NCBI RefSeq assembly: GCF_900215625.1 | Contig: NZ_OBEK01000005.1 | Location: 62,001 to 126,000, forward strand | Direction: 5' to 3' | Origin: Terribacillus aidingensis | GTDB lineage: Bacteria > Bacillota > Bacilli > Bacillales > Amphibacillaceae | Length of the DNA: 64,000 nt | In this document: in pieces, positions 35,486-43,613 of the stretch | Numbering within the stretch: the stretch's first letter is position 1 | How the letters are laid out: every line of letters begins with the position of its first letter | Position numbers and translations under genes: made by a program | Notes under the pieces: generated by a model | What the model was told of the DNA's origin: nothing | Database searches by the model: none | Seen by the model: only the letters and a program-made list of their open reading frames with translations

Positions 35486-35923
35486 TTAGTAACTGTCTAT
35501 TGTGTTGCTGTCTTGCGTGTTGTGCTGATTTATCGGTTTTCGGACGATTGCCATGATACCTGCAACTAGGTAAAGAATGGACGTTACAAACGATCCAAAC
35601 AAAGTTAATATTGCTGACAGCACCGCTGTCACAATAAATACTACACCAGCAGCTGTTGATTTGCTGTTACGGCGTAACAAAACAATACCAACGATACCTA
35701 GAATAGCTGAAATTGCACTAACAACAACGAAATACCACCCTAACCCGCCAAAGAAACTGCTCATAATATCTGCATCTTCCGTTGTAATTGTAGGGTCATT
35801 GTATAATTCCTGCGATATTTCATCTCCGGCTACGCCAATAAAGATACCAGTTAAGATAGCACCTAATGCATTAAGAACAACACCTATAATTCCAAGAACC
35901 TTTTCTGCGGTACGTTTAATCAT
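35486..35923 (-). CDS. DUF4064 membrane protein, copy 3
   Basis: 145 residues: N-terminal signature MIKRTAEKVLGIIGVVLNAL, then three further membrane segments ending in LYLVAGIMAIVRKP, the DUF4064 layout. Function unknown. Last of three tandem paralogues that follow an ABC exporter; all share the RTAEKVL start and an Arg-Lys-Pro or Arg-Arg-Pro motif before a polar tail. Confidence 0.85.
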   Translation of the reverse strand: MIKRTAEKVLGIIGVVLNALGAILTGIFIGVAGDEISQELYNDPTITTEDADIMSSFFGGLGWYFVVVSAISAILGIVGIVLLRRNSKSTAAGVVFIVTAVLSAILTLFGSFVTSILYLVAGIMAIVRKPINQHNTQDSNTIDSY

Positions 35924-35945
35924 GCAAATTCTCCTCCATTTTCAT

Positions 35946-36356
35946 CTATTCGATAGGTTGTGCTGGTCTTCTAGCCAATACCAGAACTCCAGCAATAAGA
36001 TACAACATTCCCCCGATGAATCCTGCTAGTAATGTTGCAATAGATCCTACTAGAGATACGATGATTAACATAATCCCTAAGCCTGTTTGCTTGCTATCAG
36101 CTTTTAACTTAACCGCTGCAACAATACCGAGAATCGCACAAATTAAGGCTACGGCAATAACAAGGATACCAAAAACATTTGCCATATCTGCAATTGTTCC
36201 AGAATCAACTGGCTGATCTATTCCACTATCCAGAATTTCCTGGCGGGCTGCTTCCGGGTCGTATGCAGCTACACGAATCCAAGTCGAGATTGCAGTATAA
36301 AGGAAGACTACCGCACCAATGGTGGCAAGTACCTTCTCCGCTGTACGTCTTAGCAT
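35946..36356 (-). CDS. DUF4064 membrane protein, copy 2
   Basis: 136 residues, begins MLRRTAEKVLATIGAVVFLY and ends LYLIAGVLVLARRPAQP. Four membrane segments with an extracellular-size loop between the first and second (residues about 28-60) that differs most between copies. The gap to copy 3 is 22 bases, to copy 1 27 bases, so they are cotranscribed. Confidence 0.83.
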   Translation of the reverse strand: MLRRTAEKVLATIGAVVFLYTAISTWIRVAAYDPEAARQEILDSGIDQPVDSGTIADMANVFGILVIAVALICAILGIVAAVKLKADSKQTGLGIMLIIVSLVGSIATLLAGFIGGMLYLIAGVLVLARRPAQPIE

Positions 36357-36383
36357 GTTCCTCCTCCTTTCTGCAATTACTTC

Positions 36384-36809
36384 TTAATATGTTTCTCCTC
36401 TATCATTATATTGCTCAACTGGCTTACGCACAATCGCCATGATGCCAGCAATCAAATAAAGTACACCGCTGATAAAACCTGTAAAGATAGATAAAACAGT
36501 TCCAAGTACTGCTGTTATGATAAGCAGAATACCTGCACCCTTTGCCGGTTTATTATTTTTCAGCATCGTCAGAGAAACAAAACCAAGGATTGCACAAATA
36601 ACGAATACAATGATCATCCATATAGATACCCCACTCATAAGACCTGACAACGCTTCCGCTTGATCTTGTGTTATATCACCTTGGTTTGTAAGCTGATTTG
36701 TCGTGGTCTCTTCTGAAGAACCTAACCCTAACGCTGTCCAACCACCAACGATTAAGAATAAAACTGCTCCGATAATAACTAACACTTTTTCCGCTGTTCT
36801 TTTTACCAT
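36384..36809 (-). CDS. DUF4064 membrane protein, copy 1
   Basis: 141 residues, begins MVKRTAEKVLVIIGAVLFLI and ends LYLIAGIMAIVRKPVEQ. Closest to copy 3 at the C-terminus. Lies 24 bases after the ABC permease gene; the arrangement suggests an accessory role to that exporter, which is inference. Confidence 0.85.
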   Translation of the reverse strand: MVKRTAEKVLVIIGAVLFLIVGGWTALGLGSSEETTTNQLTNQGDITQDQAEALSGLMSGVSIWMIIVFVICAILGFVSLTMLKNNKPAKGAGILLIITAVLGTVLSIFTGFISGVLYLIAGIMAIVRKPVEQYNDRGETY

Positions 36810-36833
36810 AAAAATTCCCCTTTCAAAATTAAA

Positions 36834-37766
36834 TTAATGGCCCGCTACATCGCGTTTCGTGAACAATATCCAGCCTATTACAAGGAAGATCAGATAATAC
36901 ACAATAATTGTCACTACCGAGAATGTAAGGGTCAGATCCTCAATAAGCTTATACCCGGTTGTAAATTGAGTTAAGTCAAGATTCGAGAATAAAACATATT
37001 TTCCGAAAGCTTTATCGGAAATAAACGGAACAACGGAGCTTCCGACAAACATTAGGAAAATTGCTGTTCCAATGGCTAATGCCCCATTGCGCAAAGCGGC
37101 AGAAATCATAAAGGCGAATGTTGCCCATACAACCAGCTTCACTAGCTGCAATCCGTAGTCTTGTGCAATTCGAACCCAGACAGATGTTTCGACAACTTCT
37201 CCGTCCTTCACTTGGAGCATGACTCCGTCTCCACCGAGACCGAAGAACAGCATGCCGAATAACCAAGAAAAGATGAATAATACAATCAGCGCAGTTAAAG
37301 CAAACAGGAGCACACTTGTATATTTTGCAAAGAAAATCTTTGTCCTTGATGCAGGACGTATTAATAATAGTTTAATAGTACCCCAACGAAATTCATTAGC
37401 AATTATACCGCCTGCAACGATAATCGTCAGCAAGCTGAGCACACTAGTCATAAAATTACTCTGATAAAGGAAATCCCAAGCTGTTGTTCCTTCGGGTTTC
37501 AAATCATTTTCTATTCGGTAGTTGTTAATTAAAATCTGTGTGCCTGTAGCATCATATTCTGCCAAGTCCTGATTTTCCTGCTGCAGATCCTGCTTCCAAG
37601 TTGCATCATCGTAATTTGTGACAAATCCATCTGCTGTCCGCACAATGAGTGCAAACCCCAATACGACAACTACAAGTATGCCAAGCATAATCCAGGTTGC
37701 TACCTGACTGTAAAGTTTTGTCTGCTCATTCCGCACCAGTTGGAAAAAGTTACTACTCAATGACAT
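36834..37766 (-). CDS. ABC-2 type permease
   Basis: 310 residues with about six membrane segments and a large outside loop between the first and second (residues 45-105). FVTNYDDATW and the GGIIANEFRWGTIKLLL motif are typical of bacitracin/lantibiotic-type (BcrB-like) permeases. Start taken at the second ATG (MSLSSNFFQLVRNE) at 37766. It overlaps the ATPase gene. Paralogous to the permease at 42666. Confidence 0.86.
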   Translation of the reverse strand: MSLSSNFFQLVRNEQTKLYSQVATWIMLGILVVVVLGFALIVRTADGFVTNYDDATWKQDLQQENQDLAEYDATGTQILINNYRIENDLKPEGTTAWDFLYQSNFMTSVLSLLTIIVAGGIIANEFRWGTIKLLLIRPASRTKIFFAKYTSVLLFALTALIVLFIFSWLFGMLFFGLGGDGVMLQVKDGEVVETSVWVRIAQDYGLQLVKLVVWATFAFMISAALRNGALAIGTAIFLMFVGSSVVPFISDKAFGKYVLFSNLDLTQFTTGYKLIEDLTLTFSVVTIIVYYLIFLVIGWILFTKRDVAGH

Positions 37767-38679
37767 TCTCTCCAATCACGTGTAAGAATTTATCTTCTAA
37801 TGTCTTCCGCTCCACTGCAACGCCATACATCTCAATATCCGCGACAGCTAACGCCTTAATAATCGGCGGCATCTGATCACGAGAGATCGGGAATAACAGC
37901 TGATCGTTATTGTCAACCGCTGCAATACCAAACTGCTCTTGAAGCAGCTGTTTGGCCGTTTCAATCTGTGCAGCTGCACAATCAATCTTCACCATTTCTT
38001 CTGGCACGTCTCCGTCCGTACTATGGACTTCTTGAATAGAGATAAGTTCACCGTTCTTTAATATGCCAATACGGTCACACATTAGTTCCATTTCTGAGAG
38101 CAAGTGGCTGGAAACAATTACTGCCACATTCTCTTCTTCAGCTAACTTGCGAATATAATGGCGAATTTCACGGATGCCGGATGGATCCAATCCATTCGTC
38201 GGCTCATCCAGTATTAAAATGGAAGGTCTATGTAATAATGCCTGTGCAATACCGAGACGCTGCCGCATTCCTAACGAATACCGCTTTACTTTCTGGTTGA
38301 TGGTTTTTTCCAAACCAACGAGCTTCACGACTTCATCAATTCGATCTCTCGTTATGCCAGGAATCATACGGGAAAAGACAAGCAAATTCTTGTAACCAGA
38401 CATAAATCCGTACAATTCTGGATTCTCTACAATTGCCCCCACATGCCCGATAGCACCTTTAAAATCTGATTTGATGCTTTTTCCTTGAATTCGTACATCT
38501 CCCTCTGAGATACGAATCAAACCTACCATCATACGGATTGTCGTTGTCTTACCTGCTCCGTTCGGTCCTAGAAAACCAAACACTTCACCTGGCCGAATAT
38601 CAAAGTCCAAACCTTTTACAATTAATTTCGAACCAATTTGCTTTTTCAAGCCAATCAGCTGCATGGCCGGTTCTGCCAT
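37753..38679 (-). CDS. BcrA-type ABC transporter ATP-binding protein
   Basis: 308 residues. Walker A GPNGAGKTTT (near residue 40), signature YSLGMRQRLGIAQ (near residue 137), Walker B ILILDEPTNGLDP, and the switch His in VSSHLLSEME. The C-terminal 80 residues are the extra domain common in BcrA-like drug-exporting ATPases. First gene of a five-gene operon with a permease and three DUF4064 proteins, behind an ECF-like promoter. Closely similar to the ATPase at 43606. Confidence 0.9.
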   Translation of the reverse strand: MAEPAMQLIGLKKQIGSKLIVKGLDFDIRPGEVFGFLGPNGAGKTTTIRMMVGLIRISEGDVRIQGKSIKSDFKGAIGHVGAIVENPELYGFMSGYKNLLVFSRMIPGITRDRIDEVVKLVGLEKTINQKVKRYSLGMRQRLGIAQALLHRPSILILDEPTNGLDPSGIREIRHYIRKLAEEENVAVIVSSHLLSEMELMCDRIGILKNGELISIQEVHSTDGDVPEEMVKIDCAAAQIETAKQLLQEQFGIAAVDNNDQLLFPISRDQMPPIIKALAVADIEMYGVAVERKTLEDKFLHVIGENVIE

Positions 38680-38722
38680 TTTTTCACCCTTCCTGTAACA
38701 ATTTTGTCACCTTTCCATAATA

Positions 38723-38751
38723 TGTACGGAGCACGTTGGCCGATTGTTTCA
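38723..38751 (-). promoter_or_regulatory. ECF-sigma (W/M-like) promoter of the ABC/DUF4064 operon
   Basis: On the minus strand TGAAAC (38746-38751), 17 bases, then CGTACA (38723-38728). This matches the extracytoplasmic-function pattern TGAAAC, 16-17 bases, CGTA of Bacillus sigma-W/M. It lies about 45 bases before the ATPase start, with GGAAGGG as ribosome site. It points to induction by envelope stress. Confidence 0.6.
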
Positions 38752-38762
38752 CTTTTTTATAA

Positions 38763-38791
38763 AAAAACACCATGAATCATATGATTCATGG
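38763..38791 (-). terminator. Terminator of the acidic surface protein gene
   Basis: Perfect 22-bp palindrome (38770-38791) with no separate loop, followed by seven T on the minus strand. Confidence 0.85.
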
Positions 38792-38802
38792 CGCTGTACG
38801 TA

Positions 38803-40170
38803 TTAATTACTATGTTTTTTACGTCGATTCCATACATAAAGAGCTGCTCCTGCTGCCAGCAATGCAGTGCCCGCAGCAAGAAGATTACCAATTGGAGAAG
38901 CGGTATCTGGCAGACGCTTACCTTCTTGTTTTACCGTTTCAGCAGCTATTTTCACTGGCGCTGTCACTGCCTTTTCTTTGACAGGAGCTTCGTGTTTGTA
39001 CGCAGGCTCTGCTGGCGCTTCAGACTCTGGAGCTTCCAATACTGGTGCCTTTGCTACCAATTCAGAACCAAATAGCTCGCCTGTAATAGTGAAATTAAGC
39101 AAATGATTTCCTTGCGCATCAAACAAATCTACTAGCAGGACTCGATTCTCTAAATCTGTCACTTTCATTAATTCTTCCATGGTTACTGGCGTTTTTGTAT
39201 CGCCATCCACCAAGTAGAAAGCCGCTTTCATTTGGAAGATACCCATCAGGTCATCCCATATTGCAATGAGCTCTTGTCCTTGAGCTTCCGTCAATTCTGT
39301 GGAAGTCTCGAAGTTTCCGAGAGCTTCTGCACGTGCAGCAATATCCTCCAAACCTGTAATAAAGGCTTCCGGATCATGCAACACTACTTCTTCCATATAC
39401 GTAAATGCTCGGAAGAACTCCTCTTTACTTATGCCGATTAAATCAAGAAACGGACCAGCCATTTCCCAATAATCATCCATTGAGATTTCGCCGTAACCTG
39501 TTGCTTCGTATACAAATTCAGCAAGTTCTTCATAGCTTTGGAAGTCATCTAGCGTTTTTTTATTTTCAGCTAATAGCTGATTGAATTCTTCCTGTGTCAG
39601 TTCGGTTTCCTGCAGAAGGAAGTGCAGAGACAAGTCATTGACTTCGTTGTAAATCAGTTCATATAAGTTATCCATGCTCATATAGCTGTACAAGTCCAGC
39701 CCGTTAGCTGCAAACAGATCCGCAAGTTCCTTCTCCGTTAATCCGAGTTCTTCTGCTAACTCTTGAAGATTTTCAGAGGTTGCAGGGTCTCCCAATAACC
39801 AGTTCAAGTCAGAGTAAAGCAGAATATCAGCCGCAGTGTATCCTTTATCGGCCAAACCCTTTTCTGTCAGCGCTTTCATTATATCTTCCTTTGTATAACC
39901 TGATTCATCCAAGAAACTCTGAAGGTTTTCTTCTGTGACAGGCTCTCCTAACCATTCCCGCAGTTCGTTCACTGAACTAGCTCCATATTCTTCCATGCCG
40001 CCCCACTCAAAATCAATTAAGTACCGGTTCAAACTTTCTGCATCTGTTCCAAGCTCAGCCGCATAGGCTTCAAGCTCTTTTTTGTTAATGGCAGCAAACG
40101 CTGTCTGCGGTGCCACTGCTTGCAAGCAAAGCAAAACCATGATTATTCCAACCAATAGCTTCTTTGTCAC
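38803..40170 (-). CDS. Processed acidic surface protein with LPDTA sorting signal
   Basis: 455-residue wall-anchored protein. Signal peptide with core VGIIMVLLCLQAV and cleavage near AFA-A (residue 27). The mature part is very acidic and helical, built from degenerate repeats of the form (Y/L)T-(K/Q)-E-(D/E)-(I/L/F) followed by a short helix, seen at least four times between residues 90 and 260. A linker rich in Pro, Glu, Ala and Lys precedes the sorting motif LPDTAS, a hydrophobic helix and RRKK. LPXTA-type motifs go with class D sortases in Bacillus. No sortase gene is in the window. GTG start after GGAGG. Confidence 0.88.
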   Translation of the reverse strand: MTKKLLVGIIMVLLCLQAVAPQTAFAAINKKELEAYAAELGTDAESLNRYLIDFEWGGMEEYGASSVNELREWLGEPVTEENLQSFLDESGYTKEDIMKALTEKGLADKGYTAADILLYSDLNWLLGDPATSENLQELAEELGLTEKELADLFAANGLDLYSYMSMDNLYELIYNEVNDLSLHFLLQETELTQEEFNQLLAENKKTLDDFQSYEELAEFVYEATGYGEISMDDYWEMAGPFLDLIGISKEEFFRAFTYMEEVVLHDPEAFITGLEDIAARAEALGNFETSTELTEAQGQELIAIWDDLMGIFQMKAAFYLVDGDTKTPVTMEELMKVTDLENRVLLVDLFDAQGNHLLNFTITGELFGSELVAKAPVLEAPESEAPAEPAYKHEAPVKEKAVTAPVKIAAETVKQEGKRLPDTASPIGNLLAAGTALLAAGAALYVWNRRKKHSN

Positions 40171-40281
40171 GTACGTTTCCTCCTGGAAATATATTTATGT
40201 AATTCCAGATAATTATAATCTCGAGACGGCAGCTTGGCTACATTTATTTTTGCAAAATCCGAAGTATTCCTCTAAATATTG

Positions 40282-40307
40282 AAAAACCCCTTCGGAAAGG
40301 GGTTTTT
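40282..40307 (-). terminator. Terminator of the acetyltransferase gene
   Basis: Stem AAAAACCCCTT/AAGGGGTTTTT with a 4-base loop; T run on both strands, 7 bases after the acetyltransferase stop. Confidence 0.88.
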
Positions 40308-40313
40308 CGACAA

Positions 40314-40820
40314 TTATTTCAAGGATATACCCATGCGTTTTGACCGGACTTGCATCCCCATTTTCACATAGAAATCTTCTGCTCGGTTATTGAAATTCCA
40401 TACGTTCAATTCAATCTCGGCAGCGCCTATCTTTTTACCGTGACGTTTGATTTTTTCAAATAAATGCCCGCCGATTCCTTTACCGCGCATATCGGAGCGA
40501 ACACAAAATTCCTCGATAAAAATATGGGCCTTATGTGAAACTGTTTCGCTCGTAATCCGTATAGTAGCAAAAGCCATAACTTCTCTCGCTTTTTCTACGA
40601 GAAATACTTTCTTGTTATCTAAGTATATATTACTCTCGAACACATGCTGATCCAGCGGTTCTGCCTTCTTGGCGAAATACTCCGGCTGATGCTCATAATG
40701 TGTGTTATATAATTCCTTGTAAAGAATTGCGATTTGCTCATAATCTGATAACTTAGCTTCGCGTATCTTAAACATAGGCTTCACCTCTGCAGCTTGTAGT
40801 CTCGTTAACCAGTTTATCAT
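40314..40820 (-). CDS. GNAT-family N-acetyltransferase
   Basis: 168 residues, or 153 from an internal ATG at 40775. The acetyl-CoA loop is VRSDMRGKGIGGHLFEKI (near residue 108-125), followed by ELNVWNFNNRAEDFYVKMGM, the canonical GNAT motif A/B. Both starts have good ribosome sites (GGAGGGG before 40820; GAGGTGA before 40775), so the start is undecided. The substrate is unknown. Confidence 0.87.
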   Translation of the reverse strand: MINWLTRLQAAEVKPMFKIREAKLSDYEQIAILYKELYNTHYEHQPEYFAKKAEPLDQHVFESNIYLDNKKVFLVEKAREVMAFATIRITSETVSHKAHIFIEEFCVRSDMRGKGIGGHLFEKIKRHGKKIGAAEIELNVWNFNNRAEDFYVKMGMQVRSKRMGISLK

Positions 40821-40926
40821 GTTCGTCCCCCTCCGTCATAAAACTAATTAAAATAAACTGCCTCCAGCAGAGAAAACGCTTCATATAAGCCCTTTCTCCA
40901 CGAGAAGGAATAATCCCTGCGCCACT

Positions 40927-40955
40927 TTGACAAGTTTCTGCGTATGTAAGAAAAT
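40927..40955 (+). promoter_or_regulatory. Promoter of the MifM-like/yidC2 unit
   Basis: Perfect -35 TTGACA (40927-40932), 17-base spacer, -10 GAAAAT (40950-40955). The start point would be near 40962, 25 bases before the leader ORF, which rules out initiation further upstream. Confidence 0.65.
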
Positions 40956-40986
40956 AGAAGGAATGAATGAAAGGAGGTGTATACAG

Positions 40987-41367
40987 ATGTTGTACGCTTT
41001 TTGGAACGTATTCGCTGAAGATTTTACTTCATTGGTTTTCTATATTGGTCTGACAATGACTGTTATCCTGGCACACAAGACGACAACTAGTGTGGCCAGC
41101 CATTTCCGTTCTTCTGAGTCAATGCATTGGCAATATGTTTGTCCAATAGATAACCGGCCCTATCGTATGCCGGAGCATATTGCCCACAGCAGGCCAATTA
41201 TCCATTGGCTGATTCGCATAACGATGCGAAAAGATGGTCCAGATGATGATAGTGAAGCGGAGTCCTTGTTGTATGTAAAGAAAAATCATTCGATACAACA
41301 AGGAGGAAACCAAATTTGCAACGCACATCTGTATCCACTTTCTATAAAAAGTACGGTATTATCTTAA
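40987..41367 (+). CDS. Candidate MifM-type arrest-peptide sensor upstream of yidC2
   Basis: 126-codon ORF with an ideal AAGGAGG nine bases before its ATG. One N-terminal membrane helix (TSLVFYIGLTMTVILA, residues 14-29), then a hydrophilic stretch, then RPIIHWLIRITMRKDGPDDD (69-88) and SEAES. In B. subtilis MifM, as I recall, stalling depends on R69, I70, W73, M80 and an acidic run from residue 86. Here R69, I71, W74, M80 and D86-D88 stand in nearly the same places. A perfect 12-bp hairpin that hides the yidC2 ribosome site begins at codon 93, within the footprint of a ribosome stalled near codon 90. The ORF continues past the site and overlaps yidC2 by 52 bases. Function is inferred. Confidence 0.72.
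   Translation: MLYAFWNVFAEDFTSLVFYIGLTMTVILAHKTTTSVASHFRSSESMHWQYVCPIDNRPYRMPEHIAHSRPIIHWLIRITMRKDGPDDDSEAESLLYVKKNHSIQQGGNQICNAHLYPLSIKSTVLS
41263..41304 (+). promoter_or_regulatory. Hairpin sequestering the yidC2 ribosome binding site
   Basis: TCCTTGTTGTAT (41263-41274) and ATACAACAAGGA (41293-41304) form a perfect 12-bp stem. The 3' arm contains most of AAGGAGG (41300-41306), the ribosome site of yidC2. The 5' arm codes for residues 93-96 of the leader ORF. A ribosome paused just upstream would open the stem. Confidence 0.8.
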
Positions 41368-42098
41368 GCTCCCTCACCTTCATTATCTTACTGGCGGGAT
41401 GCCAAGGAGAAAACGGGACGCCAACTGATGGCGGCTGGTTCAATCATTATTTTGTAGATCCCTTTTCTTACTTGATTAAATTAATTGCCAGCTATATCCA
41501 TGATGATTATGGAATCAGCATCATCTTAATTACATTAGCTGTTCGCCTTATCCTGATGCCCTTCATGCTGATGCAGCAGAAGAAAAGTTATGAAACACAG
41601 GAAAAAATGAAGCAATTCAAACCTGAATTGGATGAATTGCAGGCAAAATATAAAAATAAGACAGACGCCGAATCGCGTCAGAAACAGCAGCAGGAAATGA
41701 TGCTATTGTATCGCAAGCACGGCATGAATCCATTCTCTGCCATGGGCTGTCTGCCCCTGCTGATTCAAATGCCGTTTTTATTCGGTTTTTATTCTGCAAT
41801 TCGCAGTACGCCAGAGATTGCAACACATGATTTCCTATGGTTCAATCTCGGTACAGCCGATATCAGTCTTACCATTCTTGCAATGGCTATTTATTGGCTT
41901 CAGTACCGCGTTTCTCAGATTGGTGTTGATCCAGCCAGACGGCAGCAAACGCGTCTGATCGGTATCATTTCACCACTGATGATTGGGTTTATTTCGTTCA
42001 GCTCTCCAGCTGTACTGCCTTTGTATTGGGCAGTTGGCGGTATATTCGTCATTTGTCAGACAATGCTGGCCAAAAAACTATTCCAAAAGAAAAAATGA
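41316..42098 (+). CDS. yidC: Membrane protein insertase, YidC2/YqjG type
   Basis: 260-residue YidC/Oxa1 insertase. Lipoprotein signal with lipobox LLAGC (Cys near residue 29). Five membrane segments; the first conserved segment ISIILITLAVRLILMPFMLM carries the hydrophilic-groove Arg, followed by a charged cytoplasmic hairpin (KPELDELQAKYKNK) and MGCLPLLIQMPFLFGFY. It starts at TTG, nine bases after GGAGG. The ribosome site sits in a hairpin controlled by the upstream leader ORF, as for B. subtilis yidC2. Ends in a strong terminator. Confidence 0.93.
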   Translation: MQRTSVSTFYKKYGIILSSLTFIILLAGCQGENGTPTDGGWFNHYFVDPFSYLIKLIASYIHDDYGISIILITLAVRLILMPFMLMQQKKSYETQEKMKQFKPELDELQAKYKNKTDAESRQKQQQEMMLLYRKHGMNPFSAMGCLPLLIQMPFLFGFYSAIRSTPEIATHDFLWFNLGTADISLTILAMAIYWLQYRVSQIGVDPARRQQTRLIGIISPLMIGFISFSSPAVLPLYWAVGGIFVICQTMLAKKLFQKKK

Positions 42099-42103
42099 CA
42101 TAG

Positions 42104-42140
42104 AAAAAACCACCTCTCCAATCTGGAGAAGTGGTTTTTT
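42104..42140. terminator. Bidirectional terminator between yidC2 and ohr
   Basis: Stem AAAAAACCACCTCTCCA paired with TGGAGAAGTGGTTTTTT (one mismatch), 3-4-base loop. Confidence 0.9.
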
Positions 42141-42149
42141 TGCTTTTAC

Positions 42150-42566
42150 TTATTGTACAACGTTTACTTTCAAATCTACATCGATGTTGCCGCGAGTTGC
42201 TTTGGAATAAGGACAGAACTGATGCGTTTTTTCTAAAAGATCTTCTGCTTCTTCCTGGGAAACACCTTTCACGTCTACTGTGATAGCAGCAGCAATTTTA
42301 AAACCGTCACCATCTTTTAATAGGCTTACATCAACAGAGGTTTCTGTCTCAACGCTCTTACGCTCTTGACGCGCAACGTGGTTGAATGCGCCGTCGAAGC
42401 ATGCAGAATAGCCTGCTGCGAATAGCTGTTCCGGATTAGAACCTTGCTGATCTTTCTTGCTGCCCGGCTGGACAAGATCAAGATCGATCAAACCATCATC
42501 AGATTTAACATGCCCTTCACGTCCACCAGTTGCTTTTGCGTGAGATGTAAATAATACGTCACTCAT
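42150..42566 (-). CDS. ohr: Organic hydroperoxide resistance protein, OsmC/Ohr
   Basis: 138-residue thiol peroxidase that reduces organic hydroperoxides. Both catalytic Cys are present, in GYSACFDGAF (near residue 55) and HQFCPYSKATRGNI (near residue 119); the conserved Glu and Arg of the active site are in NPEQLFAAG and KATGGREGH. No OhrR gene is adjacent and no clear OhrR operator was found upstream. Confidence 0.93.
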   Translation of the reverse strand: MSDVLFTSHAKATGGREGHVKSDDGLIDLDLVQPGSKKDQQGSNPEQLFAAGYSACFDGAFNHVARQERKSVETETSVDVSLLKDGDGFKIAAAITVDVKGVSQEEAEDLLEKTHQFCPYSKATRGNIDVDLKVNVVQ

Positions 42567-42665
42567 GTTAATTCACTCCTATTTCGTTTATTAGTTTAAA
42601 AAAACTGCATACAGTGTTACTACTTCCTTTTTACAGATATTTTAAACATTTTGCAACTGATGTGC

Positions 42666-43613
42666 TTACGCAGTTACATCTCTTTTGATAAAACTCAACC
42701 ACGTGATAGCTGTGATAATAATGAAATACACGAGCATGACAACGACAGAGAAGCCTAGTGTCATTCCATCGACTATTGGTGTATTACCTGGAGTGTAAGC
42801 ACTCAAATCCAAATTATTAAACAAAATGTATTTGGACCAGTCATAACGAGCAATCAGATAGCTGATTGTCGGGAAGAACAATGCAATAAATATAGAGAAC
42901 CCAATTGCAAGAGCTGAGTTACGGAACAACGTAGACAATGCAAATGCAATAGTGCCATAGAAAGCTACTTGAATAAATCCATATCCAATATCCCGGGATA
43001 ACGCGCCTAGTCCGCTTTCTTTAACGATTTCTCCATTATCGAGCACAACTCGACTTGCAGTTAGACCGTCAAAACCAAAGAAGATGACGCCAACAATAAA
43101 GGAGAATAATAGAAATGCGACCGTGAAAAGGAATGTTGTAAAGAGCATACTCACATACTTAGAAGTTAAGACACTAAATCTGCTTGGTGTTTTTGTCAGC
43201 AACAGCTTAATAGTTCCTGTGCTAAATTCATTAGATACCATCCCGCCAGCAATGATCGCAATAAACATAATCAGGAATGGTCCGCAGTTTAGGAGTGCAT
43301 CCAACATAAACCCTAGTACAGAGTCCGTTTGAATGGGCGCGATATCATTGTCCAGCTGATACTGCAGTACCGCCATATCTTCTTGAAGTGAAGCAGCATA
43401 CACCGGGTCTTCTGTTTGCTCTGCTTGCTTCTGCAATTCAGCAACCTGCTGTTCACTACTTTGGCGCCAGTTTCCCCCATCTTCTGCATAGTATTTCGTA
43501 ATCCCGGCAATCAAGATGAACATTCCAAGCAGAATGCCCAACAAGATCCACGTCGACAAACGGCGGAATGTTTTCATATGTTCATTTCGTACCAACCCAA
43601 TAAACTTAGACAA
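42666..43613 (-). CDS. ABC-2 type permease, paralogue of 36834-37766
   Basis: 315 residues with about six membrane segments and a large loop (residues 45-95) containing a Gln/Glu-rich stretch. GGMVSNEFSTGTIKLLL is the same motif as in the paralogue (GGIIANEFRWGTIKLLL). Overlaps its ATPase by 8 bases. Last gene of a five-gene operon that starts with another permease and a YtrA-type regulator. Confidence 0.86.
   Translation of the reverse strand: MSKFIGLVRNEHMKTFRRLSTWILLGILLGMFILIAGITKYYAEDGGNWRQSSEQQVAELQKQAEQTEDPVYAASLQEDMAVLQYQLDNDIAPIQTDSVLGFMLDALLNCGPFLIMFIAIIAGGMVSNEFSTGTIKLLLTKTPSRFSVLTSKYVSMLFTTFLFTVAFLLFSFIVGVIFFGFDGLTASRVVLDNGEIVKESGLGALSRDIGYGFIQVAFYGTIAFALSTLFRNSALAIGFSIFIALFFPTISYLIARYDWSKYILFNNLDLSAYTPGNTPIVDGMTLGFSVVVMLVYFIIITAITWLSFIKRDVTA

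Noticed and set aside
42567-42665. OhrR operator before ohr
   Set aside because: No TACAATT-type dyad is present; the short CTGCATACAG palindrome there is not enough to call one.
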